From positions 447,123 through 511,122 of the forward strand of contig PTFA01000410.1 in assembly GCA_003342895.1 (NCBI GenBank): DNA of 64,000 nucleotides. The letters are read 5' to 3'. The position numbers were made by a program, and so were the translations under genes. Below are positions 13,346 to 25,100 of the stretch, piece after piece. The stretch comes from Casuarius casuarius. Taxonomy: Eukaryota; Chordata; Aves; Casuariiformes; Casuariidae. How positions within the stretch are numbered: the first letter of the stretch is position 1; every line of letters begins with the position of its first letter. The notes beneath the pieces are model-generated. The model saw only the letters and a list, made by a program, of their open reading frames with translations, was not told the DNA's origin and made no database searches.

Positions 13346-14099
13346 GCCAGACCAGTAATTAAAATCCTGTGAGACTGGGATTTAAAAACCAATCATATCA
13401 CAGCTTTGAAGCTTCCAACATCCCACCGTGGCGAGAGCAATAAGTGTATGAGTGCAAGCACATTTATGTCCATGTCGGAGTGCTTAAGAATAGTTTCCCC
13501 ACAGGGCACGGGCGCAAATAGATCCCTTTCGCAGTGTTTCTGGGTACAAAGCTCTACAGTGACATAATGTTTGTCATGGATTTAAGAGCTCTGCACACGT
13601 GTGCAGGTTTAGAGAGATGATGCATCATTCTTTAGTTTTCCTTCTTGTACTATGACCTTACAAACAGTGATAAGGTGGGTTATTTTCACCTCGGCGTATT
13701 ATTAGGTAGGCGTGAAACAAGGTGAACTCAGATTAGAATTAAGCAAGATTGAAAGAAGCAGGTAGGCCAGCTTGTTTTAAAACTGATTGCAAAGAGTAAA
13801 GGCTGTTGTGACCCCAAACTAGAGTCCAAATTGTCAGAGCCCTTCCATGCTGTGGTCCTTCCCATGTGCTGCTGGGAAAGCCTGTGTTGGAGAGGGTCCA
13901 AAGTTCCTGTGCAAGGCGAAAGTGTTGAGATAAGACTAGCGTTGGTAATGTCTTGAGGGAAGCCCTTTTGTATTCAGACACGTCAAATTTTGTGCCCTGA
14001 GCACCAAACTTGCAAAACTGGCTCCCATATTTGCATGCTGATGACGAGGTCTGCGCCTGAGCGGTGCAGCAGTGCCGTGTCGCAGCCTCTCTGCTGTTG

Positions 14100-14240
14100 C
14101 GTGACCGGAGTAGCAGGCACAGGAGATCAGCAGCAGAGCAGGAGGGAGACTGACAGTGACGAGCTGGCAAGCAAAACTCAACATGGATAATAAGTGTAAA
14201 CCAATGCACCGGCTCATGCATTGGGAAGGAGATGACTGGG
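14100..14240 (+). repeat. CR1 reverse-transcriptase relic, + orientation
   Basis: One frame reads SWQAKLNMDNKCKPMH, matching the LINE reverse-transcriptase motif W-x-x-K-x-x-x-x-D-K-C-K-x-M-H of CR1 ORF2. Only a short block (14148-14208) is clear. It is the inverted counterpart of 15415-15475, with six differences in 61 bases, all transitions. The flanks are too decayed to bound the element. Confidence 0.6.
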
Positions 14241-15213
14241 GGGCTCTTTCTCTGCCTGCACAAAACGTGCTGCACATTACGTGCGTGCTTTATTTCTGAC
14301 TGGGAGAGCGTGTGTGCAGGCAGGGGTGTTATGTACTCCAGTCTGCTTATCTGTTGCAACACAAACACCATTCAAATGAGATACCTGTCCAGGAAGGCAG
14401 ATCCAAAATAGCATATTTATATTGAACACACACGTTAAAATTGTTTTTTCTTTTCCTCTTGTAACATGGCCTTCCCATTTGTCATGCGTGTGGGTGGTTT
14501 TATGCATTCAAAGGGCAATACAGTCCTCAGTACAATTATTTTTCGGGAGGGCTGATTCCAGCGAGAGCTGTATCGCTGTGCAGTGGGAATAGCTCCGCAG
14601 AGCAGTGTGTTTTCCAGTTCCACTGGGACCATTGAGAGCAAATTTGGTCATTTGCTCGAATTTTATGCTGGGGTGAAAATCTGTGGGCAAGAGTCCAGGG
14701 TGCAGCGTGGTTGGAAAGGGAGCAAACAGATGTCGCACAGCTGGAAGTTAATGGGTGTCACGTGGTAGGTAGCTGAGTGGGAACGGAGAAGAGGCCTTGT
14801 TTGGTAACAGGGCGTGAGAGGTGGCCAGCAAACATGGGCCTCACGGGGAAGAGATGATGAGCCGGGAGCGGAGAGTTTGCTGTCCTTGAGGCAGAATCAC
14901 GCGGGTCACGTGCGTCGCTGGGAGCCGATTTCGCGCGGCTCCCTGTGCACCCCTTGCGTAGGGTCCACGCAGCACCGAGGTGCTCCTTCTGCGGGGAGGA
15001 GATTACACCCAGAGGGAAGCACAGGAGCCGTTATCACAGCGCTGGACAGCCTAAAAGGGATCAAGGAATCGTGGAGGGTTTTTTCCCCCAATTTATAGTA
15101 GTAGTAAGTCGGATCCTTCATGGTGCCATGTTGTGCCAACACCGCATGTGCTAATGCCTCCTTANGCATTACCTTTTTTCATGTGCTGATGACAGCAAGT
15201 AACCTTCAGGAGA

Positions 15214-15290
15214 CGATGTGGCTGAATGAATAAAGCACTGGGCCACGAGTCAGGAGACCTGGGGTCCCTCGGTGGCACTGAGATATCCCG
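15214..15290 (+). repeat. MIR/CORE-SINE tRNA head
   Basis: The sequence ATGTGGCTGAATGAATAAAG followed by CACTGGGCCACGAGTCAGGA and GACCTGGGG resembles the MIR family tRNA-derived head (GTGGCTTAGTGGATAGAGCACTGGGCT...GAGTCAGGAGACCTGGG). The B box is decayed. It sits just 5' of the large CR1 relic. Confidence 0.6.
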
Positions 15291-15379
15291 CTTCGTCTGA
15301 TGTTTTCATAGAGCCGTTCACAGCAACGACAAAATCTCATTCCCNATTTTCTGGTGAAAGGCGGCTCGGAGCCTGTTGT

Positions 15380-17470
15380 TGCTTATGTGTAATTCAGATT
15401 GATTTTTCCACGTGTGCGTTGGTTTACATTTATTATCCATGCTGAGTTTTGCTTGCCAGCTTGTCACCGTCGGTCAACATTATAATGTCCTTGTGCGGTT
15501 CCTGGCAGGTGTTTTGTTGTTATTTGCTTCTGTGGCCCCGAATAAATTCGTGCTGGTAGCCATCGTTGCCACGTCTGGATCTGCCCCCTTTCCCAGATCG
15601 GTTGCAGGTCGTCTGAGCACGCGGTTGTGCATCAGCACAAATCCCTTGGAAGCCCTTTGATGGCCTTCCTCCCCGAGCAGACCGACCACGCCGTCTCCTT
15701 TGTTTATATCCCTTGTTTTCGGTGCTTGAGTAGTTATTTATCCATGGGAGGCTTTTTTCTGGTAAGANCTTGCTACTTAGGTAAGGAACATTGTCATAAG
15801 ATTTGCAAACGTGAGAGTACACCCGTATCGAGCAGATCGCGTTATCCACCTGGTTACTGACTCCAGGTGCTGCCGCAGCTTTGGAAGCAAGGCTTTCTTC
15901 TGCAGAAGCTGTGCTGACTTTTGCCCTTACGTATTTGTCGCACGTGTTTCCTTCTGCGTTTCCTTGTATAAAGTCTACTTATCTGCTGAGTGCAGCAGCC
16001 AGGCGCGTTAGCCTGTGGTTCCCAGATCTCTCGTCAGTGTTTTTTNCAAGTTGATGTCACGTTTGCTGCCTTCCAGTGCTGTGTTTCCAAGGANGTGACA
16101 AACCGTAGATCGCTGGCAGTGGTTGATAATTTGGCCATTTTACGTTTGAGCTCCTTCTGAACTATTCAGTCTCTGGACCTGGCATTTGTTAATCCTTGTT
16201 TATGTTTTAAAACTGTTTCTACTGGCTTTTCAGTTTGAGACACTTCCTTCACCTCGTCTCCTGTAAGAAGAGGTTTGGGTGTGGGAACTTCTGTATAGGA
16301 ACCGTTGATGCAAGGAGCTCGTTTAGCCTTTCTCCATATAATCTTTGGATCTTCCTGTTGCATCTTGATCACNTATTGAAACTCAGTCTCTGGCTAACCT
16401 CCAGCTTCTGGTATGGTTAAAAAAGGTCTTAGTTTTTATTCCTGAAGCAAGTGGTTCTTTTCAATCCCTTTTGGCCTGCATCGTTACAACTGTACATTTA
16501 ACTTGCCAGGGCAAATGCTCTGTTCTGGTCTCCTCGTTTGGACACAGCTTCCAGATTTTGAAGGATAGAGGGGTAGTTGTGGTTTTTTTGTTTTTTGAAT
16601 ATCCTAACTTTTCTCCTTATAAAGACTTTTTAATAAATAGTGTGGGTTTTTTAGCCTTTGATGTCCATGCTATCTGAAAGCTTTTTCCTGGTGGGTTGCT
16701 CCCTTTATTTCTAACAGGATTCCTGTGTCCTATAGTTCCCCTGTTGGAACAAGACACCTTGGATTCTTTGTTGGTCTTTGCTTGTAATGAAGTTAAGCAT
16801 GAACGTGTTCCCTGTTACAGCGTGGTTCTTAGGAAATGATGTTATGAAGAAAGTCTTTTGCTCTGTCCGAGACTAAATTAAGCCTTGCTTCTGCTCACAG
16901 GGTTTTCTGACTAGTTGCTTTAGGAAGTATCTCTTAGTCTGTTCCTTACCAATTAATTAGTATCATGTTTTTTGCACTTTTGGTCTTTCCAGTTTTTCTT
17001 AGCTTGTCACATCCTTGTCACCATGCTGATCAGTCTTTCAGAANCAAAATCCTAATACTGTATTTTCCCTATTAAATTGGGACATTTCATTCCATAAAAA
17101 ACTGTACTGGCTGGTACAATTAACTTACTTATGGGTTTTGTCTCCAAATTTTCTTTAATGTATAACATCACACCTCCACCGCTGAGGCTTATTCTCTCAT
17201 GCCGGTACAGTTTGTAAGCTGGTATTATGGTATCCTACTATTATCTTGCTATCTGCTATTATCTAAAAGCATGCATCCCAGTTTGGCTGTCATAGTTTTA
17301 CACTTTTTGTCTGTCATCTGTCTGGAAGCACATACACGTTTGGCCTTAGTCTGATTCGCTGTGTTTATGAGCACTGACTCATAAACTGGACTTCAGTGAG
17401 AACCTCTTCTTGCAGCTTCTTACCTGACTTTGTCAGTGTCTGACCTTCGTCTCAGGAACTTGGATCTCTT
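15380..17470 (-). repeat. Degraded CR1 LINE with RT and endonuclease-region remnants
   Basis: Successive blocks on the + strand match the reverse complement of an old amniote CR1 ORF2 in the right order. The reverse-transcriptase KCK-x-x-H block is at 15415-15475. A block with TTGAGCTCCTTCTGAAC and CTGGACCTGG follows near 16145-16190. The endonuclease-end block (CACCTCCACCGCTGAG, then GGTATTATGGTATCC) is near 17168-17235. Every frame carries stops, so it is dead. The limits are approximate and assigned from memory of the family. Confidence 0.65.
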
Positions 17471-17527
17471 GCTGGTTTGGAGGGGTCTGTCCTTTGCATG
17501 TAGGCTCCCTCTGCTCCAAAAACTTTT

Positions 17528-17563
17528 CTAGTTCTTAATTCTTAGTTTCTAGTTCTTAGTTCT
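17528..17563 (+). repeat. Short TAGTTCT-type tandem repeat
   Basis: Five imperfect copies of a 7-8 base TAGTTCT/TAATTCT unit follow one another. It is a small simple repeat next to the CR1 relic. Confidence 0.7.
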
Positions 17564-17699
17564 TAAGTCTGAACCCTTCCTTCCTACATCACTTTCTCAA
17601 CTATTTATCAAGGCATCATCTCTCTGTGTGTTAAAATTTGTTAAAAGCCATGGCTCTCACATACCAAGTCCCAGTAGTGACTAGGTAAGTATAGAAGGG

Positions 17700-17980
17700 A
17701 AAAAATCCTCAGGAGAGTGAGAGATCAGTTGCCAACTTGGTCTGTTAAGACAAATTTTTAATACAGACAGATGCAAAGTTCTGCATCTTGGGAGAGGAAT
17801 AGAGACCGTGTCTACAGGATGGTGTCAACTCTTGGAAAGTGAGGACTTCGAAGTGGGTGCACAGTCACACCCGGATGAGCACGGAACAGAAGGAAGCACT
17901 GAGTGATTTTAGGGGGGAAAGGCAGGACAAGAACTAACACCTGATGCTGGACAAGTTCATGTTGGAAGTGCTTCATATGG
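17700..17980 (+). repeat. CR1 fragment, + orientation
   Basis: The words GATGCAAAGTTCTGCATCTT and GGGAGAGGAATAG, followed by an AGTGAGGACTTCGAAGTGG-like block, correspond to the CR1 reverse-transcriptase C-terminal segment (K-x-L-H-L-G then E-K-D-L-G-V). It is short, diverged and opposite in orientation to the neighbouring 15.4-17.5 kb copy. Confidence 0.55.
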
Positions 17981-19339
17981 TTTAAGGGGGTGAATCAGTG
18001 CCAGAAGGAACTATGGGCAGCCCAGATCCTCTCTTCCTCCAGACCTCCAAGATGTAGCTGGCTGCCTTCCTGGAGCCTGTGCTTTAACCAGCNCTAGTTT
18101 TGATTGCTTTGAACCTGTGTTATCAGGCTCTGTGCAGATAATCCTGTACTGTCCAGGGTCTCAAACTGATAGTACCTGCTGGCCTTGGTCACTGTGAAAC
18201 CAGGAAGAGTCATTTCAGGAGCGAGAATGGCATTTCACAGTGATCCTCATCTGCGTTTGTGATTCTCCTGCTTTAGCATTTATGGGTTGATCTGTCAGGC
18301 TAAAAGATATTCTTTAATCTGGGTCCTCTTTAAGGTAACGCTNTATAGATCTGCATCTGTATATGAGAGAAGTCACAGCTTGGGAGCTCGGTGCTGCGCC
18401 CCATTCGGAGGGACCTGTCACAGTGGTGGGGACTGACGCAGAGCCTCAGCCTCAAGTCCGTATTGCCAGGCTGGCTTAAAGGTTGTTTAGGGTGATAAAA
18501 CCAGGTGTGGCNATAAAGAACAACGATTAGATCTTTGGACTGTGCATTGCCTTGATTTATGTTGAGCATGTACTCCTGGGGAGGCTGATGTTTTCACTGG
18601 AGAGAGAAGGCAGGTTTGGCCTCCGCNTGTGAATACGTTGGGGTGGCTTGGTCTCGTGTTACGGACGGATTCCCCATAGCCAGAGTAACCAGCAAATGCC
18701 ACCAGCTAAGAAGGGCAGGGTGGGATGCTAAACCGCGTGGGGTGTTGTACTCTGTGCTGTGCCTGCAGCTCCTAATTCCACCTGGAACCTTTGCTAACTT
18801 TGCTCTGAGCCTTCCCTTGCTGAGGAGTTTTCCCAGGAGATACATGTTCACGCTGAAATTCCAGCTGCTGGGAAGAATCCTGTGATGCAGCCGCAGGGGC
18901 GAGCTCCCAGCGAGAGCAGAAGGACGTTGCCCAGTGAGTGCAACAGCGCGCTGCCGTGTGTTCCTTTTATTTCTTGAACCATCAGGCAGGAAAAGGGTGG
19001 TAGGATCACAGGCTGTGGTGACTACTTTCGTATTAATGTTATATGTTAAAAGCTGCTTGCGAAATATGTGTCTTATTGATTTAAAAGCAGGTTTATGTTA
19101 CTGGAAAAAGGGGTGATCATGCTAATTCAATCACCGAAGACTCAGGAGGACAGAAGTCTTTTTATATTACTTTAACTAGCCATGTGGAGCAATAACAATG
19201 TCAGTCCTCGTCAAAGCTGACGGCTGATNACATTGCGTAATCCCCAGCAGGTGACACGGGCTGCTTCCTCCTGGTGACTCCCGGACTATTTNGGTGTTTG
19301 AACAAGGCCATGGAGAGGTGTAACTGTAGTGGCAAATTG

Positions 19340-20130
19340 CATTTAGCACGCCGGAGCGGTGTAATGCGTTTCAGCGCCTGCCTGCCGCTCGCAGCTTCTC
19401 CGGTTCAGGACCAAAGGGCGTCGGAGAGCCACGGCCTGAGCATCTGCCCTCCGTTCTGCCGGCTCCCGGCTCACCCATCGCTCGGGCTCGGAGGACGGCG
19501 GTTGTCCCCGCCGGGCCGCAGGCAGCAGGAGNGGGTGCGTGCGGGGGCCAGGGTCTGCCCGCCGGCCCCTCTCCTCCTCCGCCGGCCCCTCGCCGAGCTG
19601 CGGCGCNGGGCAGCCGGGAGCTGCCAGGCTGCGGTGCCCGCCGCCGCCCGAGCTCCACTGACGGTTATCCAGAATCTGAAGGAATTCAAGACAAATTGTT
19701 AAGAGGATGGAATTAATAAAATTTGAAAAATCGAGGCCTGTCACTCCACTAAACTTTTCTCGATACCGCTGACAGAAACATATTTCCCCAATGGGTGACC
19801 TTCTGCAGCTGCTCCGGCTGCGCAGCGCCGCGCGGATGCTCGCCGTGAGCTCCCGCGCTATTTATCAAATATGATAAGCCAGGGCCGGCTAATGCGAGCG
19901 GGGAGGCGGCCCGAGGAGCTGCCCAGGTGTTGCTCCCCAGCCCCGGACAGCTAGTGGGAGGTGACAAATTGCCTTCTATTAAGTCTCTAAAGGTTGGCGC
20001 CCTCTCAGCAGGGCCGCGACGGATCGGGTCGCCCGGCCGCGGGGCCCCGCTGGCTCCCCGCACCAGCTGCCCGGCTCGCGGGGCCCCGGAAAGAGGAGGG
20101 AGGTCAGGCCGGGGCGCTTATGAACCAGTC
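19340..20130. promoter_or_regulatory. Intronic CpG island
   Basis: Two GC-rich, CpG-dense segments (about 19346-19665 and 19800-20130) flank a small AT-rich segment. No splice-linked open frame or repeat is present; the frames open here reflect GC content. An E-box CAGGTG lies at 19924-19929 and a CTCF-like TGGCGCCCTCT core starts at 19995. It could be an alternative or antisense promoter, or the GC-rich part of an enhancer cluster. The island is visible directly; its function is inferred. Confidence 0.6.
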
Positions 20131-20660
20131 GCCACCTTTGCGTTCTATTAGCGAGCAACGTGACACCGTTATTTATTGCGGCGTAATATTTTATTGCTGC
20201 CGGTACTGGAGGTTGGAATCGACCAGTTGTACGAGTCAGGTTCTATCAATTATTGCAGCAATTAGTCAAGTCGTCAAAGCCATTAACAGGGGGATTAGGC
20301 CAATATTGGATAGCCATTATTGATAGATCCAGGGGAAGGAAAAAGCCAAACAAACCCTGCGCCTTCATTTGAAATGAGAGCAGGCCTAGCCTGGAGGATG
20401 TCATCATTTGGAGAACCCAGAAAGCTCCCCCCTCCCGCTGCCCAGAGGAGCACAAACCCGAGGTGGTTTTTGGAAGCGTCAGGGCTGGGGGAGGGCATCC
20501 TGGGAGCACTGTCTCTTTAAAAGATATTGAGTGGCCGGCCCCGGCACTATATAATCTCACCTGTCTCGATCATATTCTTTATTTGCAACGACAAGGCTTG
20601 CAATAGAAATTACTCTGTGTCGAATGTTTATGGAGCACATTTTTCATTCTGTAAGCAAAT
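19670..20660. promoter_or_regulatory. Candidate conserved noncoding enhancer cluster
   Basis: Dense homeodomain-type words stand out: ATTAAT at 19701, CAATTATTG at 20247, CAATTAG near 20259 and ATTA near 20282. The nonamer TATTGCNGC occurs three times in 86 bases (20174, 20192, 20251). CCAATATTGG-type and GCTATTTATCAAATATGAT words are also present. The block is repeat-free and mixes AT-rich motif clusters with CpGs, a texture typical of vertebrate developmental enhancers. No conservation data were available, so the enhancer call is an inference. The likely target, if any, is a neighbouring developmental gene such as PHOX2A. Confidence 0.45.
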
Positions 20661-22047
20661 ATAGATCCCTGATGCCAATGCTTAGAAATGGCTAATCTCG
20701 CTGTCTCTCTGGTTCACGACAGCAAAGAGTCCTCTCAATTCTTTCATATATTATGATTGCTGCTTGCTTTTATTGAGCACTCAGGGTGCTTTGCGCTTTC
20801 CTATATTTTAGAAGCAGAACTGCTGCCTGATTTGCGTACGCCAAAGTAACCAGGTTGTAGCCGAGTTTTCCAGCTAGCCCGGTAGAGTGGAGGATGTCTC
20901 TAAAACCTCTGTGCGGAGCAGAGCTGCGTGTACTCGCGCGGGATGGCACCCGTTTTTCTCGGTAACGCGCAGCCACGGGCAGCCCACCCTGCCCGGTAGC
21001 CCTGTCATTCCGCAGAGGAACGGGCAGGCGGTGAGTCGGAATCACCTCCCGGGATAACGGGCTCTTCTGTTCTCAGGCTTCTTCTCAAGGGTCTGATGAC
21101 TTCTGTTGCTCTGAAAAGGACAGGGCGGCTGGTTGGCTCAAGCACCTGGATTTCAGGCCTGTTTGCTCATTCCCGTAAGCCTTGCTGGCTGCTTGGCGGC
21201 AGGAGGCTGTTGCGGAGTCACAGCGTGCGTACAACGTTTGTGTTGAGTTTTTTGCGTTTTTTAGAGATACTTCTTGAGAGGCCAAGGCCCAGAGATCGAT
21301 CCTGTGAGACCCTGGTTGCATCTTGGACTGTATCGGTGACTCCTGATCTTGGACTGCCCTGTCCAAGATTACCACCGTATACTTCCCGCTGCTTCCCAGC
21401 ACAGCAACTGGGACCAGTGTGATGATGCATGTTCTCCCACAACCCAGTGTGCTTGAGAAGATGACAGAGGACAGAGCTGTGTCCCTGAGAGTTTGTTTCT
21501 TTGAGGTGCCCATCTGACTCCCTCCAATGGTTCAGTCTTTGGGTTTTGTTGCCTTTTTTTTTAATTAAATTCTAAAGAAGATGGTGATTTTTCCCCAGGA
21601 GAGAAATGCAGCCACTCCTGTGGCATGAGGTAGCAGCTGTTTAGCAGACTACAACCATCCCGGCAACTACAGCCTAGAGTAAAAGCGAGGAAGGGCCCCG
21701 TGTCCAATCGAAGCTGCGGGCGTCCCGTTTGTCTCCTGGAGGGTCGGTAGCTGGTGCTTTTGTGAAGCTGCGTTTTCCTTTGGCGATCCCATGTGCTTTC
21801 ATCCCCCACAGCAGCCCTTCCCTGCCAAGCCAATTGTTAGGAGCGACAATTCCCTTTTCTTGTTCCCTGGACACCCGAGCATGTAACTGCTGGTTATACA
21901 TTGTCCCTTTCTGATCCGAGTACCCTTTGGAGCAAAGGTTAGAAGAGGACACCAGCTAGCGCGGGAGTCACAAGATGTGCTNCATGCTTATTCTGTCTCA
22001 AGACTGAACTCTGATCCCTTGATTTTTTCATTTTTCCCTGCCATCAG

Positions 22048-22145
22048 GTGCCAACCCCCTGCAGAAGAACGAGATGGGACACACGCCCCTGGATTATGCC
22101 CGCGAAGGGGAGGTCATGAAACTTTTGAAAGCCTCAGAGACAAAG
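22048..22145 (+). CDS. CLPB: CLPB exon w3: last ankyrin repeat
   Basis: This 98-bp exon completes the split Gly codon and encodes [18 protein letters not shown] followed by [15 protein letters not shown], ending in phase 0. It is the fourth ankyrin repeat, with the canonical G-H-T-P-L-D-Y-A turn intact. The acceptor is ccatcag after a T-rich tract and the donor is GTGAGC. The sequence is nearly identical to human CLPB. Confidence 0.97.
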
Positions 22146-25100
22146 GTGAGCCTGAAATTCAGGTGACTTCGTATTTCCTTTTCTGCTACAAGGACAGTTT
22201 TAAAGAGGACCTGGTGCAATTCCTTCCATGCAGTCGAGGAGTGCCTTACTGCACTGCCTAGATTTCATGCTTTTTGAAGGAGATATTTATAAATGAATGG
22301 CACAATACATAACAGAAAAAAAAGTATACTTTTGGAGTCTCTTTAGCTGTATTCACGGCTATGCCCTCCTCTTCCATGTTAACATTTGTTCCTTGGCAGT
22401 GAGATACACAGGACCAGTAATACTGTTCTGCAGCCTTTAGGCAAAAATACAGTAAAATCAGGATGCCATTTCTACTTTATTTTCTGAAATTTCTGGAAAT
22501 AGAACCAGATCCTAGAATGAAGAATGGAGTTGTGGGCCTGGTGTCCATGTATTCATGAGTACCTGTCTAAGACAGGACGCTGATTTCTGCTGTCTGGTCG
22601 TAAAATGTTCATCTCATCCCTCTCAGCCTCAGTTTCTCCTTGAGTGGGCTGGAGCTCACCATATCCCTTTAATGAGTCACTGTTGCAAGGTATTTGCAAG
22701 AAGGAAAAGAATCAGATTTGCAATAGTGGTTCTAAGAAAAACCTTAGGAGTAAATAGGCTTATGGATTAGCAGGATCGGGGGAAGCTTGCCCACCTTTTA
22801 ATCTGTTTTCAAGCTCATCGCAACAAAACTGCAAGTCATTAGACATGNGGGATCTACAGTCTGATGTAAAGTGTTTAAAATTCCTGGATATGAGGCCTTG
22901 TTTAAGTAAGAGCAATTAATTATCAGTCATTAGGAGAGGCAGTCACAACAGTGATGACTCTTGAGCACCATCTCTGCAAGAATCTCAAGACAACCAGGGC
23001 ATTAAGCCTCACAGCCCCCCTCACAGCCCCTCACAGTTCTCTGCAGAGTTGAAAGCCCCTCTTAGTGCCACCAAATTGCAAAGGCAAAAGCTGAGGTCCA
23101 ACAAGGCCAAGTTTGCTCGTGGTTTCGAACATGGCTTCTGAAGCTGTGTACCTCAGNTTCTGGGGTACAGATTTTGTTGCAGGTTTGGAACGTGAACGTG
23201 AATGTTTGAAACCTGAGGTTAGGAACTTGCCTGTGCTTGGGAGATGNAAGCGATTTAAACTGTGGTGGTTAGTATGTTTAATAGGCATCACCCAGAATTA
23301 TGTCTGCCGGGCAGTCAAAACCGCTGTCTTGTCTGTGCTTGCCCAGGAGGATCCTTGCTGGAGCTGGAATTCAAAACTGGATTCCCCGAGTGGAAAANCG
23401 CTGCCCTAAGCATGAAAAACAGTGCTCTTTCCTCTTGTGCTTTCCATGCGTGATCACAGTAAAGGAAAAATGGAACGTGGCAGTTCTCTGCGGAGCTGAT
23501 CGCTTCTTCTGCTAGCCAGAAGCACTGCTTACAGTGAGCTGTGCTTGCCTGGACAGCTCTTCAGAAGTTTTGAGGAAGGAAAGTTGAGAATGAGAATAAA
23601 GCACTTGAAATCTCTGAGGAAGAGGGGAAAAATTATCTGCTGGATAAGTGGTCCCTGGAGTCCAGCACTGGCAAGAAAACCTGCCCCTAACAGTTTGAAA
23701 AGCCGCATTGGTTTTTATGCTTAACTAATAGATGGAGGAGAGAAAGGAAATATATCTATAAAGATGTTGCTGATGGAAATGATTGTACTTGTATATAAAA
23801 CAGAAGACAGTCGAGCCAGCTTGTGATGAATATTCAGCTGGGGGGGATGTGGTGCTACAGGGGTTGCATCCACCCCAGTATCTGCATTCCACCGAGAGTC
23901 TTTGAAAATTTATTGCTCATTTTAATCACTGCTAGAGAATGAATTGGCAGAACTATTACTGGATGGGCACATCGCATAGATTTTATTTACATATCCTTGT
24001 GACAGAATAACAAGGAGTTTTCATATGTATTTTTAATTTATTTTGATTTCATTTGTTCTTTAAAAAAAGAAATCTTTGTGTGCTTTCCCTAAGCTAGACA
24101 GCTCTTGCTTGGTGTTTAGGACTCTTGAGCTAGTTCATGTTGCTAAACAATCTGGTGAAGTCTAAATAAGCTGTCATGTATATAGGGCTAAAAGGAAGGG
24201 AGTGGCCCTTGAGACTAGAGTCTTGTGCGTGTAACTGGAATTAAAACAGCCCCAAGACTGAGACTTGAAGACTCATCTTAGCTCTAAGATTCTTCTTTTG
24301 CCCGTTCAACTCTTTTTCCTTCTGGTAAGCCTGCAAGAAGACCAGTCAGGAGCTGAAATTTATTTTTGGTGAGTTTTCAAGCTTCCCTGAAAGTCNTCTT
24401 GCCCTTCAGTGCCATGGCTGAGACTCTGGAACATGTCAGTCCTCTTCAGCCGTAACTCAGCACCATCACTGTAGCCTCTCCAACAGGTCCCTTCTGTTTT
24501 GAGTACAATAAACTGGTTAACTCGTAAGAACTGCTGTACTGGGCCCAGCAAGATCCATCTGNTGGCATCCCCTGTCTCTATTAGTTGCTGCTAAAGGATT
24601 TTTAAGGAAGATGGTAAGGACAGGGCAAGTATGTAGTTGCGGTTTCCCTAGGCTCCCGCATCATTGTATTTAATAGCCTTTGATGGACCTTTTAAGGAAA
24701 GCAAACATCCACTTGTGATTCAAGTGTGTTCTGTCTTTTTCCATTCAGAACATCCTCTGGTGGCTGGTTCCAGTTTAAGCATGGGTGATATGAAAAATGT
24801 CTTTTGGTTGTTATGAAAAGTGTCTGTTCACTAAGCTGCACACGCAACTCTATATAATATAAAGTAGAAGCAGGGGTAGAGCAGCCTCGCAGTGAAGGCC
24901 ATTTTAGTGCTTTCTTTAAACCCACAAGAATCACCTGAAGACAGTGTTTGCCCTTCCTGAGAAAGAACCATTCCCAAAGTCCCCAAAGACTGTAATATTC
25001 TTATAGCTTGGTTTATGTCCCTGACATGTTTTGCAGCTGAACCTAAGCTTATCATCCTGGTTTCCTTTAATCTTTTAAAATTCTTTTCATGTGATGTGAA

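Noticed and set aside
13739..14371. 210-codon minus-strand frame
   Set aside because: It crosses a CR1 relic whose coding sense is the opposite strand; no domain or splice support.
15214..15290. Functional tRNA gene
   Set aside because: A and B boxes are degenerate and no cloverleaf can be drawn; the flanking words are those of a MIR-type SINE.
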